From assembly GCF_000253255.1 (NCBI RefSeq), contig NC_015580.1, positions 2,183,001-2,247,000 of the forward strand: a DNA stretch of 64,000 nt, read 5' to 3'. This document shows, piece by piece, positions 25,948 through 34,205 of the stretch (its first letter is position 1; each line of letters starts with the position of its first letter). A model generated the notes under the pieces. The model was not told the origin of the DNA. It saw only the letters and a program-made list of their open reading frames with translations, and ran no database searches. This stretch comes from Novosphingobium sp. PP1Y (GTDB lineage: Bacteria > Pseudomonadota > Alphaproteobacteria > Sphingomonadales > Sphingomonadaceae). The position numbers and the translations under genes are program-made.

Positions 25948-28005
25948 ATGAAACCGACACGTATTCTCGCTGTGGCGGGGTTTTGCCTCGCCGCGATTTG
26001 CGCCAATGCCGCCGCAGCGCAGGAGGAGCGGCCGAGCGTGACTGCGTCATCTCCGGATGGCTCGCTGGTGCTTTCGGTCACGACCGACAACGATGCGCGC
26101 CCGACATGGTCGCTATCGCGTAAGGGCAAGCTGCTGATTGCGCCCAGCAAATTGGGCTTCGTCCTGACCGATGGCCTCAACATGGTGCGCGGCTTTTCCA
26201 TTTCCGGCAGCGAGAAAGCGTCTGCCGACGACACCTGGGAGCAGCCCTGGGGGGAGCGCCGCTACGTGCGCGACCACTACAATGAGGTCGTTGTGCGTTT
26301 CCAGCAGTCGCAAGTGCAGGGCGCGCGGCGCATGAACGTGCGCTTCCGGCTCTTCGATAACGGCATCGGCTTTCGCTACGAACTGCCCGAGCAGCCCGCG
26401 CTCAAGACCATGCGCATTGCCGAGGAGACGACCGAGTTCGACATCGTCCCCAAGGGCAAGGCCTGGTGGATTCCGGGCGGCGAATGGAATCGCTACGAAC
26501 AGGTCTATCAGGAGACGCCGATCGATGCGGTTTCCACGGCGCATACGCCGATCACCATGCGGCTGGAGGACGGCACGCACCTCTCGTTCCATGAAGCGGC
26601 GCTGGTCGACTATGCCGGCTACTGGTTCAAGCGCGCGAGCGGGCAGCTCTTCCGCACCGAGCTGGCGCCGGGATCGGACAGCGCGAAAGTCGTGCGCGAC
26701 CTGCCCTTCGCCACGCCATGGCGAACGGTCCGCATTGCGAATGACGCTGCCGGTCTGGTCGAGAACGACCTCGAGCTCAACCTCAACGAGCCCAACAAGC
26801 TGGGCGATGTGAGCTGGTTCAAGCCGGCGCGCTATATCGGCATCTGGTGGGGCATGATCCGCGGCGACTGGAGCTGGGCGGAAGGACCGCGCCATGGCGC
26901 CACGACGAAACGGACGAAGCAGTACATCGATTATGCTGCGCAGCATGGCTTTCGCGGCGTGCTCGTCGAAGGTTGGAACAAGGGCTGGAACGGCGACTGG
27001 TTCGGCCACGGCGATGATTTCAGTTTCACCCAGCCCACGCCCAATTTCGACCTCGAGGGGCTCAGCGCCTATGCAGCCAGAAGGGGTGTGCACCTGATCG
27101 GCCACCATGAGACCGGCGGCAACATCGCCAACTACGAACCGCAGCTCGACGACGCCATGGCGCTTTACGGAAAGCTGGGCGTCGACGTGGTCAAGACCGG
27201 CTACGTCGCCGATGCCGGCGGGATCATCGCCCCCGGAAACAAGCCGGGCGAAACGAAGATGGTCTGGCACGATGGCCAGCGCATGGTGAACCACTATCTC
27301 GATGTCGTGAAAGTCGCTGCGCAGCATCACGTCGCGGTCAATTCGCATGAACCGGTGAAGGATACCGGCCTGCGACGCACTTATCCCAACTGGGTCTCGC
27401 GCGAGGGTGCGCGCGGCATGGAGTACAATGCCTGGGGGACTTTCGCCAACGGGCCGGACCATGAACCCACGCTCGTCTATACGCGCATGCTGTCCGGGCC
27501 GATGGACTTCACTCCCGGCGTGCTCAGCCTGGAGGGGGCGGAACATGCCCCCTTGGCCTCGACCCTGGCCAAGCAGCTCGGGCTCTATCTCGCGCTCTAT
27601 TCACCGATCCAGATGGCGGCCGATTTCGTTGAAAACCTCAAGGCCCATCCGCGCGAGATGGAATTCATCGAACATGTGCCGACCGATTGGGCCGAAAGTC
27701 ACCTGATCGCAGGCCAGGTTGGCGATTATGCGATCTTCGCCCGCAAGGATCGCAACGGGCCGGAATGGTTCGTGGGCGGCGTGAACGATGCCACCGCGCG
27801 CAAGGTCACGCTCGGCTTCGACTTCCTCGATGCGGGCAAGACCTATGAGGCAAAGATCTGGAAGGACGGCGAGGGCGCAACTTACCAGACCGAGGCCCGC
27901 CACCGAATTGCCTATGAAACCCAAGCGGTGCGCAAGGGCGACAGGATCGAGATCTGGCTGGCCCCGGGCGGCGGTACGGCCATGCGCCTCATCCCGCAGG
28001 ACTGA
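25948..28005 (+). CDS. GH97 alpha-glucosidase (SusB-like)
   Basis: A 685-aa glycoside hydrolase family 97 enzyme with a signal peptide (MKPTRILAVAGFCLAAICANAAAAQ), thus periplasmic. The three acidic residues of the inverting SusB subgroup are recognisable: Glu388 in HHETGG, Glu468 in NSHEPVK and Glu492 in GMEYNAW; the 24-residue spacing of the last pair equals that of Bacteroides SusB (Glu508/Glu532). Last gene of the glucan operon. It would release glucose from non-reducing ends of malto-oligosaccharides. The 107 bp downstream, up to the duplicated att sequence, hold no gene I can support. Confidence 0.94.
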   Translation: MKPTRILAVAGFCLAAICANAAAAQEERPSVTASSPDGSLVLSVTTDNDARPTWSLSRKGKLLIAPSKLGFVLTDGLNMVRGFSISGSEKASADDTWEQPWGERRYVRDHYNEVVVRFQQSQVQGARRMNVRFRLFDNGIGFRYELPEQPALKTMRIAEETTEFDIVPKGKAWWIPGGEWNRYEQVYQETPIDAVSTAHTPITMRLEDGTHLSFHEAALVDYAGYWFKRASGQLFRTELAPGSDSAKVVRDLPFATPWRTVRIANDAAGLVENDLELNLNEPNKLGDVSWFKPARYIGIWWGMIRGDWSWAEGPRHGATTKRTKQYIDYAAQHGFRGVLVEGWNKGWNGDWFGHGDDFSFTQPTPNFDLEGLSAYAARRGVHLIGHHETGGNIANYEPQLDDAMALYGKLGVDVVKTGYVADAGGIIAPGNKPGETKMVWHDGQRMVNHYLDVVKVAAQHHVAVNSHEPVKDTGLRRTYPNWVSREGARGMEYNAWGTFANGPDHEPTLVYTRMLSGPMDFTPGVLSLEGAEHAPLASTLAKQLGLYLALYSPIQMAADFVENLKAHPREMEFIEHVPTDWAESHLIAGQVGDYAIFARKDRNGPEWFVGGVNDATARKVTLGFDFLDAGKTYEAKIWKDGEGATYQTEARHRIAYETQAVRKGDRIEIWLAPGGGTAMRLIPQD

Positions 28006-28112
28006 CGGACCTGCGATAGCGCAAAAGCACAGACGGGGGCGCAGGGCACGGCTTTGCGCACCCACTGGTGCATGGGAGCTGCAAGAAAGCGCGCGCCAGG
28101 CTGATCGGAAGT

Positions 28113-28132
28113 CGAGTTGGTCGGGGAGACAG
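28113..28132. repeat. Duplicated tRNA-Pro 3' end (att-like copy A)
   Basis: CGAGTTGGTCGGGGAGACAG, identical over 20 bp to 28844-28863. Fifteen of these bases are the last part of tRNA-Pro(UGG), including the encoded CCA end and the 3' strand of the acceptor stem. The rest of the tRNA is not present here, so it is a fragment of the kind left by tRNA-targeted integration. Confidence 0.8.
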
Positions 28133-28206
28133 ATTTCATCTGTGATCGAATTGGTCCGTCGCGATGAGACGTTCCTTTGCCTGCGTTCGACCTAAGTCTC
28201 AAAGGT

Positions 28207-28229
28207 TGAGGGGGCGGATTGCCCCCTCA
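28207..28229 (-). terminator. Hairpin downstream of the 55-codon gene
   Basis: Perfect 9-bp stem TGAGGGGGC / GCCCCCTCA with loop GGATT, 42 bp after the stop codon of the small minus-strand gene. The T-run after it is weak, so factor-independent termination is likely but not certain. Confidence 0.5.
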
Positions 28230-28270
28230 GGCAGGACCGTGTTGTTATGTTTTCTAATCGCGCTCAGGTG

Positions 28271-28438
28271 CTAACCCGCCTTGCGGTACTGCAAGACGGC
28301 CTCAGCTTCCCTCTGCGCATCTACTAAGTGGAAGTGGCCCCGGTTCGAGCGCGCAACAAACTTGTCGCAAGCGTCACAGATATACCAGTGCCAGTCGTTC
28401 CACATATCTGGCAGATAGAAGACTTTGTAAGGACGCAT
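28271..28438 (-). CDS. Hypothetical 55-aa protein with CxxC...HxH cluster
   Basis: A short open frame that deserves calling: ATG with AAGGAG six bases upstream, ending in TAG. The protein begins MRPYKVFYLPDMWNDWHWY, then has Cys21-x2-Cys24 and, ten residues on, His35-x-His37, a spacing that could bind one zinc ion; the C-terminal third is a helix-like REAEAVLQYRKAG. It is rich in Trp/Tyr in the first 20 residues. It sits inside the A+T-rich segment between the tRNA-Pro repeats and has candidate promoter boxes and a downstream hairpin. I recognise no family. Zinc binding is inference; a chance open frame is possible but the RBS makes that less likely. Confidence 0.6.
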   Translation of the reverse strand: MRPYKVFYLPDMWNDWHWYICDACDKFVARSNRGHFHLVDAQREAEAVLQYRKAG

Positions 28439-28531
28439 GGCATTCTCCTTAGGGGAGTTGGCCTAGTGCCCGCGAAGGTTATCAAACCGAGCTACTGTGC
28501 GTGTAACTGACCAAAGACGGCGGTTGTTGTT

Positions 28532-28560
28532 ATTTTATAGCGTGCGAAGGCTGGTCACAA
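28532..28560 (-). promoter_or_regulatory. Candidate promoter of the 55-codon gene
   Basis: On the minus strand, TTGTGA (28555-28560) and TAAAAT (28532-28537) are separated by 17 bp, resembling sigma-70 -35 and -10 boxes (4/6 and 5/6 matches). They would give a leader of about 85 nt before the small gene. Confidence 0.4.
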
Positions 28561-28843
28561 AGACGTTCGCTGCAGTGTTATCGCGGTACGTTTCGCGTCA
28601 ATTCGGGATTCTTATGGCGGATGGCTCTGACTCATCTTGAATCCTCCTTTCTTGGGTCCAAGACAAAATCTGGAACATCAAGAGAACGCGGGCAAGAGTG
28701 CGGTGGCCGTTGTCCCCCGAGTTGGCCTCATTTCTTACAAAGTTTTAATGGCGTCGCTGGGTGAGGGACAGATTGTGCCTTACGAGCCTGCCCCACAGAG
28801 GCGGATTTAGTGCATTCAAGAAACTGATATTATTGATTTTTTC

Positions 28844-28925
<82 letters not shown>

Positions 28926-28951
28926 ACCTCTCGGGCGTCGATATCAGGCGA

Positions 28952-29027
28952 TGGTGGGCCCGGCAGGATTCGAACCCGCGACCTAGCCGTTATGAGCGGC
29001 CAGCTCTAACCGCTGAGCTACAGGCCC
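28952..29027 (-). tRNA. tRNA with CAU anticodon, probably tRNA-Ile2
   Basis: A 76-nt cloverleaf on the minus strand: acceptor GGGCCTG/CGGGCCC, anticodon stem GGCCG/CGGCT with loop CTCATAA (anticodon CAT), T-arm GGTTCGAATCC, encoded CCA. The anticodon arm CTCATAACGGCTAGGTCG resembles tRNA-Ile2 (lysidine-modified C34, reads AUA) more than elongator tRNA-Met; it is not an initiator tRNA. It is 26 bp from tRNA-Pro(UGG) and probably co-transcribed. The Ile2 versus Met choice is by resemblance. Confidence 0.88.
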
Positions 29028-29091
29028 CAAATCGCCGACCCGGCTTCAATCGACATAGCCGGGCTGAGGCGCGTTAGCTTGCATCATCGAA

Positions 29092-30096
29092 CTACGCAAG
29101 CTCCACGCTCGACATGATTTGTGCAACATTGGTGGGCTTGACGCCGCGCCGCTCGAGATGGGCGAAAAGCGTGCGCCACCAGTCGTAAAGCGCGTCGAGA
29201 TCCTCGTCCGTGCGCACATAGGGCGTGTGGCCCGGCGCGAGCGAAGGGCTGTGGAACGAGAAGACGAGGACGGGCAGGCCTTCGTCGATGGCGATGTCGA
29301 CCCCGCGAAGCGCTTCGTCAGCCGTCACGCCTTCTGGGGTGAGGGGGATACGCTCCAGCAATCCGGTGCGGGCGAGGACGCCGCGTGCGGTCGGCGTGCG
29401 CCATAGATGTGGGTAGATGACGTTGCCGAGCTGGCGCAGCGGGCCCCAGTAAACGGTCGTGAGGGGCAGTTCGAGCAGGCGGCGTTCCCGGTCCACCCAA
29501 TAGGGCTGGAGCGGATGGCTGCGATAGTTCGGGCCGCCCTTGCCGCTGTAGTCGAAATGCGAACGGACCGAGGTGTCGATGGCAATGCCGAACTCAGTCA
29601 GGATCTCGCTGGTGCGCGGACCCAGGCCGTAACGCCCTGCGCGGTAGATCTGTGGCGCTATACCGAAGACGGATTCGATCTTCTCGCGCAGCTGCAGGAA
29701 TTTCTGCCTTTCAAGCTCGAAGCCAAGATTTCCAGCGTAGCTGTTGAATTCGCTAATTTCTTCTTCGAAGGGCGGATTGACCCATGGGTGCAGCTGGACC
29801 CCGATTTCGGCGCGGCCCGAGCTGACGGCTTCGCCAAGCACCTGGCTGGTGAGAGCCGAATTGGCGACCGGATAATCGATCAGATAGGTGGGAACGACGC
29901 CGAAACCTTCGCAGAACTGCTGGAACTTGCGAAGGGCCGGAACCGTCGCAACGCCATGGCGGTCGCGATTGAGCGGCGCGTCCCAGTCGAATTCTTCCTC
30001 GGTATCGACGGTGACGATGAACCGCTGGCCGAATTCGCTGGAAAATGTCGCAAGATCAGCCGCTTTGGGCGGCTCAAGCAGGTTTGACGCTGGCAA
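29092..30096 (-). CDS. Polysaccharide deacetylase family protein (WalW-like)
   Basis: A 334-aa protein of the carbohydrate esterase 4-like fold. The metal-binding motif I is TVDTEEEFDW; further family segments are PTYLIDYPV, GRAEIGVQLHPWVNPPF (motif with the metal-binding His) and YRAGRYGLG. The C-terminal VLVFSFHSPSLAPGHTPY is also typical. The start is a TTG preceded by a GAGGGGG. It follows the kinase-like gene on the same strand by 47 bp. Such proteins are often encoded with surface-polysaccharide genes, but no other such gene is next to it; substrate unknown. Confidence 0.82.
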   Translation of the reverse strand: MPASNLLEPPKAADLATFSSEFGQRFIVTVDTEEEFDWDAPLNRDRHGVATVPALRKFQQFCEGFGVVPTYLIDYPVANSALTSQVLGEAVSSGRAEIGVQLHPWVNPPFEEEISEFNSYAGNLGFELERQKFLQLREKIESVFGIAPQIYRAGRYGLGPRTSEILTEFGIAIDTSVRSHFDYSGKGGPNYRSHPLQPYWVDRERRLLELPLTTVYWGPLRQLGNVIYPHLWRTPTARGVLARTGLLERIPLTPEGVTADEALRGVDIAIDEGLPVLVFSFHSPSLAPGHTPYVRTDEDLDALYDWWRTLFAHLERRGVKPTNVAQIMSSVELA

Positions 30097-30143
30097 GAAG
30101 AATTCCCCCTCGATCCGCCTGCACCTGCCAGTCGCCGCAAGTG

Positions 30144-32009
30144 TCAGCGCGAATGATTGACAGCGGTGCTATGGCTAGCGGCCGCGGCGGTCAACCCGGG
30201 CAGGGTTAATTGAAGGTCATTGCCTTCCCGCCGCAAAGCGCCGCCCACAGCGACCGCTTCGGCGGCGGCCAGGCGCAGGGTGAAGCCCAGGCCGAACATG
30301 CCGGCAGACAGCGTCTGGCCCCGTTCGCCCGGAGGCGTGTCGAACAGTTCGCTTCCATCGCGCGCGGCAAGCGCGGTGGGCAGGGCGATGCGCAGGACCA
30401 CGCAGGTGTCCGCTTCGCGTGAGCAGGCCAGTTCGAGAATTTCGTCGGGGGCCGTCGATCCCGCGAGCGCGGCGAGCAGGCGCCAGACGAGACGTTCGGC
30501 CTCGATCCGGTCTACCTGGATCGGGTAAGGGTTAAAGTCGATGTCTACCGGCAGCGCGAAGCCGCTGCGGCGCGGATCGGTCCAGGTTCGCAGCCGGGCG
30601 ACCGTCTGGATCAGGATGTCGCTGATGTCGCAGTCGCCCGATTCGACCTGCATGGCGCCCGATTCCAGCTTTACGAGGCGGTCGAGTTCCTCGAACCCGG
30701 CGAGGATGTGCGCGCAGTCGCCGGCGATGGCTGCGGCGAGAGCACGATATTCGTGCGGGGCAGGGCCATAGAGCTGCTGCTGGATGATCTCGGCAGCCAC
30801 CTGTATCGCATTGGCCGGCGTGCGCAGTTCGTGCAGGATCTGGCGCATGCGATCGGCTTCGCTCAGGCTGCCGCCCGAACGCACGTCGTGCGGCCGAGGG
30901 CGAGCAGGGCGCCGCAGGCGTCCAAGATACCCCAAAAAGCGGCCGGTCTGTTCGTCGAAGCTGGCGATCGCGTCGACCTGCCATTCACCGGTTACGCGCG
31001 GAGCGCCCGCGATCCGCACATGGGCCGCCAGCAAGGGCAGGCGGTGGCGAATGGTCGTGGCCATGTCCTGATCGGCCATGGTCTGCTGCTCAGGCACTTC
31101 ATGGGCGGAGAGGCTGAGGCCGACCAGCGACGGCGCATAGGCGCTGTCCGCCCAGGTGATGCGGCCCTCCTGGTCGGTTTCGAAATCGACCGTGATGGGC
31201 AGGCGCGGTGCCGTCGTCGCCAGATCGCCAAGCGGCAGGCGGGGATCGTCGTTCGCCACTTCGAACGTGGAGTGCGATTGGCGGGCCCTGCGGAACTCCT
31301 CGATACGCCGAACGATGGCGCCGATCCCTGCCTCGGAATTGCGCGGGCGTTCAGCCTGGACGGCCGCTGCGGCCCGGGCCCATTCCGCCGCATGGTCCGG
31401 CGTGACCGGTGAACTGGAAGGAGCAGGCGCGGGCTGTGCGCGCGGCGCAGGCTCTGCAGTCGCAGGCTGCGCCGCGGCTTGCGTTGTTATCGCGGATTCG
31501 TCGGCGAGGTCGAGAATGTCATCGAGGCTGGGGCCGCTAGGTTCAATTGCAGCTGGCACCGGATTGGCTACGGGAGGCAGGCCGCGATCCCGGATTCCGA
31601 GCCGTTCGAGGAGGGCCTCGACTTTCGGTTCAAGGTCGCGGCGGTGGCGCAGGATGCCGCGCGCGCGGACCGGCAGTTCGGGAATGAGCTTGAGCCATTC
31701 GTCCTGCTGCAGGCGCGCACCGGTGATCGCGGCAGTGGCGACATCGGGCTCGTCGGCAGCGAGCATCGCCAGCAGGCGCGAATTGGTGATCGGCTGCAGG
31801 GGCTGGCGCAGCAGGCGGGCACGGTCGGCTGCGGGAATATGGGCGGCCAGTTCCTCGACACGGGCCAGTCCGGCCTCGAGCATGTCCGACTGGGCATCGC
31901 AGGGAAGGCGGCCGAGCAGGTCGACGAGCTGCCTGTACTGGATACGCGCGAGTGCATCGCCAGAGGCGGGCAAGCGCATAACCGTGGCAAGGCGATCGTC
32001 GAAATGCAT
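30144..32009 (-). CDS. Soluble histidine-kinase-like protein with N-terminal DUF2336-like region
   Basis: A 621-aa protein without transmembrane segments. Residues 1-140 are helical, Leu/Ala/Arg-rich and resemble DUF2336-type repeats; a Pro/Ala linker follows (about 150-200); a PAS-like part contains DFETDQEGRITWADSAYAPSLVGLSL; the dimerisation/phosphoacceptor box is ILHELRTPANAIQVAAEIIQ with His393. The ATP-binding domain is divergent: the clear N box and GxGLG motif are not obvious, only GMFGLGFTLRLAAAEAVAVGG. So it may be a kinase, phosphatase or histidine phosphotransfer scaffold. RBS GGAG precedes the ATG. The 246-bp region upstream, up to the Lrp gene, shows only AT-rich promoter-like sequence. 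Confidence 0.7.
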   Translation of the reverse strand: MHFDDRLATVMRLPASGDALARIQYRQLVDLLGRLPCDAQSDMLEAGLARVEELAAHIPAADRARLLRQPLQPITNSRLLAMLAADEPDVATAAITGARLQQDEWLKLIPELPVRARGILRHRRDLEPKVEALLERLGIRDRGLPPVANPVPAAIEPSGPSLDDILDLADESAITTQAAAQPATAEPAPRAQPAPAPSSSPVTPDHAAEWARAAAAVQAERPRNSEAGIGAIVRRIEEFRRARQSHSTFEVANDDPRLPLGDLATTAPRLPITVDFETDQEGRITWADSAYAPSLVGLSLSAHEVPEQQTMADQDMATTIRHRLPLLAAHVRIAGAPRVTGEWQVDAIASFDEQTGRFLGYLGRLRRPARPRPHDVRSGGSLSEADRMRQILHELRTPANAIQVAAEIIQQQLYGPAPHEYRALAAAIAGDCAHILAGFEELDRLVKLESGAMQVESGDCDISDILIQTVARLRTWTDPRRSGFALPVDIDFNPYPIQVDRIEAERLVWRLLAALAGSTAPDEILELACSREADTCVVLRIALPTALAARDGSELFDTPPGERGQTLSAGMFGLGFTLRLAAAEAVAVGGALRREGNDLQLTLPGLTAAAASHSTAVNHSR

Positions 32010-32255
32010 CTAATCTCCAGGAGCGTCCCGTCCGCTTAGAGGGTGAGAGGTTAACCACGTCCTTCCGCTGGGGTGCCAAATTGACCCGAAAAATATCCTA
32101 GCAAAGTGGCGAAATAGCGGAAGCAGGCAGTTTCGGGGCGTTGCAAAGCGGGACGATTACGCTATGGGATAATAATATTACAGCTTGGCCGCATTTTCGA
32201 TGTGGAAATTGCAATCAGGGGTGGCTGCAGGGCTGCGGCCGACAGGAAGGTTCTA

Positions 32256-32723
32256 ATGTTCAATCTCGATGAAATCGACCGTCGACTGCTCGCCGAACTG
32301 CAGGACGAAGGACGCATCACCAATGTCGAGCTGGCTCAGCGCGTCGGGCTGACCGCGCCGCCGTGCTTGCGCCGCGTTCGCAGCCTTGAAGAAGCAGGTA
32401 TCATCCAAGGCTATCACGCCGATCTCGACGCCTCCAAGCTTGGCTTCACGATCACCGTGTTTGCGCTCGTGAGTTTGAAGAGCCAGGCGGAAGAAGCGCT
32501 GCGGGCATTCGAGGAGCACATGCAGGGCCTGCCCGAAGTGCGCGAGTGCCACATGCTCAACGGCGAGATCGACTTCATCCTCAAGATCGTCAGCCGCGAC
32601 CTGCAGAGCTTTCAGGAGTTCCTGACTTCCAAGCTCACGCCGGCGCCGAACGTGGACAGCGTCAAGACCTCGCTGACCATCCGAACCTCGAAGAACCAGC
32701 CCGGCGTCCCGTTGGGCGGCTGA
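32256..32723 (+). CDS. Lrp/AsnC family transcriptional regulator
   Basis: A 155-aa regulator with an N-terminal helix-turn-helix (LDEIDRRLLAELQDEGRITNVELAQRVGLTAPPCLRRVRSLEEAGIIQGYHADLD) and a C-terminal RAM/AsnC ligand-binding domain (GFTITVFALVSLKS..., VRECHMLNGEIDFILKIVSRDLQSFQEFL). The PPCLRRVRSLE wording is close to global Lrp rather than specific AsnC types. The ATG at 32256 is preceded by GGAAGG. It stands alone, divergent from the kinase-like gene and tail-to-tail with the GFA gene (4 bp). Likely responds to an amino acid such as leucine; targets unknown. Confidence 0.92.
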   Translation: MFNLDEIDRRLLAELQDEGRITNVELAQRVGLTAPPCLRRVRSLEEAGIIQGYHADLDASKLGFTITVFALVSLKSQAEEALRAFEEHMQGLPEVRECHMLNGEIDFILKIVSRDLQSFQEFLTSKLTPAPNVDSVKTSLTIRTSKNQPGVPLGG

Positions 32724-32727
32724 CGTG

Positions 32728-33138
32728 CTACTGCTTCGCTAGCTTCTGGACACCGTCGGGTATCGCGAACCAGTCGTGCGCGCTGTCGCACCAGTAATGC
32801 AGCGAAGGCTCCAGCCCTTCGGTGCTGTCCAGCGTCCCTGCCTTGATGAATATTATGCCCTGTTCACGGGCCGCGGGCGTATCGGTCAGCACCGGTGAGC
32901 CGCATTGCGGGCAGAATTGCCGATAGACCGTCTGGCCCGTGGTGCCGCTGTCCTCGTATGTTTTCAGTTCACCGGTAAGGTGCAGACCCTCGCGCGCGGT
33001 AACGCCCACGAGTGAAAAGGCGCTCCCCGCCTGCTTCTGGCAATGGGTGCAGTGGCACACGACAAGGGCGGCGAGGGGCCAGTCCACTTCGTAGCGCACG
33101 CTGCCGCACAAGCAGCTGCCTTCACGTGTTTGCGACAT
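32728..33138 (-). CDS. GFA family protein
   Basis: A 136-aa protein of the glutathione-dependent formaldehyde-activating enzyme/CENP-V family. Zinc-binding cysteines appear as CLCGSVRY, CHCTHCQKQAGSAFS and FCPQCGSPV, the usual CxC, CxxC, CxxC arrangement. The ATG at 33138 is preferred to a TTG three codons upstream because AAAGGA is at a workable distance. It ends the minus-strand run from the holin gene. Substrate is not known for most of this family. A second member lies at 59245. Confidence 0.85.
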   Translation of the reverse strand: MSQTREGSCLCGSVRYEVDWPLAALVVCHCTHCQKQAGSAFSLVGVTAREGLHLTGELKTYEDSGTTGQTVYRQFCPQCGSPVLTDTPAAREQGIIFIKAGTLDSTEGLEPSLHYWCDSAHDWFAIPDGVQKLAKQ

Positions 33139-33209
33139 CTGCGGCAAGTCCTTTCCCGTTTTCAGCGCGTAGGCTGACGGAGGTCGGGACGGTTGCCAAC
33201 TCTTGCAAG

Positions 33210-33647
33210 TCAGAGTGAGGCGACAGCTTCCAGGGCGAGCAGGTAGCTATTCGCACCGAAGCCGGCGATCGTCCCCTTGGCTGCCATGCCGACCCATGAT
33301 TTGTGGCGAAATTCCTCCCGCTTGTGTGGGTTGGACAAGTGCACTTCGATGACCGGCGTATCGATCGCGCGGATCGCATCGAGCAGGGCGATGGAGGTAT
33401 GCGTATAGGCACCCGCGTTCAGCAGCACCGCGTGCGCGCCCTCGGCCTGTGCTTCGTGCAGCCAGTCGACGAGATGACCCTCATGGTTCGACTGGCGCAT
33501 CTCGATTTCGCAATCGAGTTCGCCCCCACGTTCGACCAGCATCGCGGCGATGTCATCCAACGTCTGGGCGCCGTAGATTCCAGGTTCGCGCTGGCCGAGC
33601 AGGTTGAGGTTGGGCCCGTTCAGAACATAGACCAGCTTCGATGTCAT
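33210..33647 (-). CDS. aroQ: 3-dehydroquinate dehydratase, type II
   Basis: A 145-aa cytoplasmic enzyme of the shikimate pathway, converting 3-dehydroquinate to 3-dehydroshikimate. The N-terminus VYVLNGPNLNLLGQREPGIYG contains the conserved Asn and the catalytic Tyr; QSNHEGHLVDWLHEA and LLNAGAYTHTSIALLDAI and VIEVHLSNPHKREEFRHKSW complete the type II signature, including the active-site His. Normal length. In the same strand run as the lipoprotein and GFA genes but probably on its own promoter. Confidence 0.96.
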   Translation of the reverse strand: MTSKLVYVLNGPNLNLLGQREPGIYGAQTLDDIAAMLVERGGELDCEIEMRQSNHEGHLVDWLHEAQAEGAHAVLLNAGAYTHTSIALLDAIRAIDTPVIEVHLSNPHKREEFRHKSWVGMAAKGTIAGFGANSYLLALEAVASL

Positions 33648-33763
33648 CTTTTACCATTCCCTTGAGTGCGGTCTCTCACGCAGCGGCGCAAGGTCCTCGT
33701 CTTTCGGGAACAGCCTTAGCGACTGCTCATGGCCATGCAAGTCGGGGTGGCTGATCGGCTCGC

Positions 33764-34084
33764 TCAGGCGTCGATGGCAGGCAGGCTCGGATCGGGAGGA
33801 GGGGCATCGTCGGCCGGGGCCGAATCGGAATCGGGCGCGTCATCGACATAGCCCTCGTCGCCGCCGGACCCCGCGTAGAAGTCGGAAAGGGCGGCCTGGC
33901 GGGCCTGGTCTCGCGCAGCCGCGGCCTCGCGCTCGGCAGCTTCGCGTGCCTGGGCCTGTTCCTGCGCCTGGGCTTTGGCCTTTGCGAGTTGCTGTTCGAG
34001 TTCGGCTTCCCGGCCCGATCCGCATCCGAAAAGGGCCAAGGCAGGCGCGATTGCCAGGAATGTGCGCAAGATTGAGCGACCCAC
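33764..34084 (-). CDS. Small lipoprotein with coiled-coil region
   Basis: A 106-aa protein with a lipoprotein signal peptide: MGRSILRTFLAIAPALALFGC, lipobox LFGC, Cys21 the predicted lipidation site. After it, residues 26-70 are a highly charged Ala/Gln/Glu/Arg heptad-like coiled coil (EAELEQQLAKAKAQAQEQAQAREAAERE), and the C-terminus is acidic and Pro-rich. It starts with GTG, with AAGGA ten bases upstream. Membrane-anchored, function unknown. It lies between aroQ and the holin gene on the same strand. Confidence 0.7.
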   Translation of the reverse strand: MGRSILRTFLAIAPALALFGCGSGREAELEQQLAKAKAQAQEQAQAREAAEREAAAARDQARQAALSDFYAGSGGDEGYVDDAPDSDSAPADDAPPPDPSLPAIDA

Positions 34085-34205
34085 GATTCTGTTGTCCTTG
34101 CTGCGTCCGACACGAAGAGGAGCAAGCTTCGATCTGCTCCTAGAACGGTAAAGCTTAGGAATGTTTTACCGCGAAAATTCGTACGCTCCTGATGTCATGC
34201 AGCGG

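Noticed and set aside
28749..28811. A 20-codon plus-strand frame (MASLGEGQIVPYEPAPQRRI) in the insert
   Set aside because: No ribosome binding site upstream and no structural features; too short to support.
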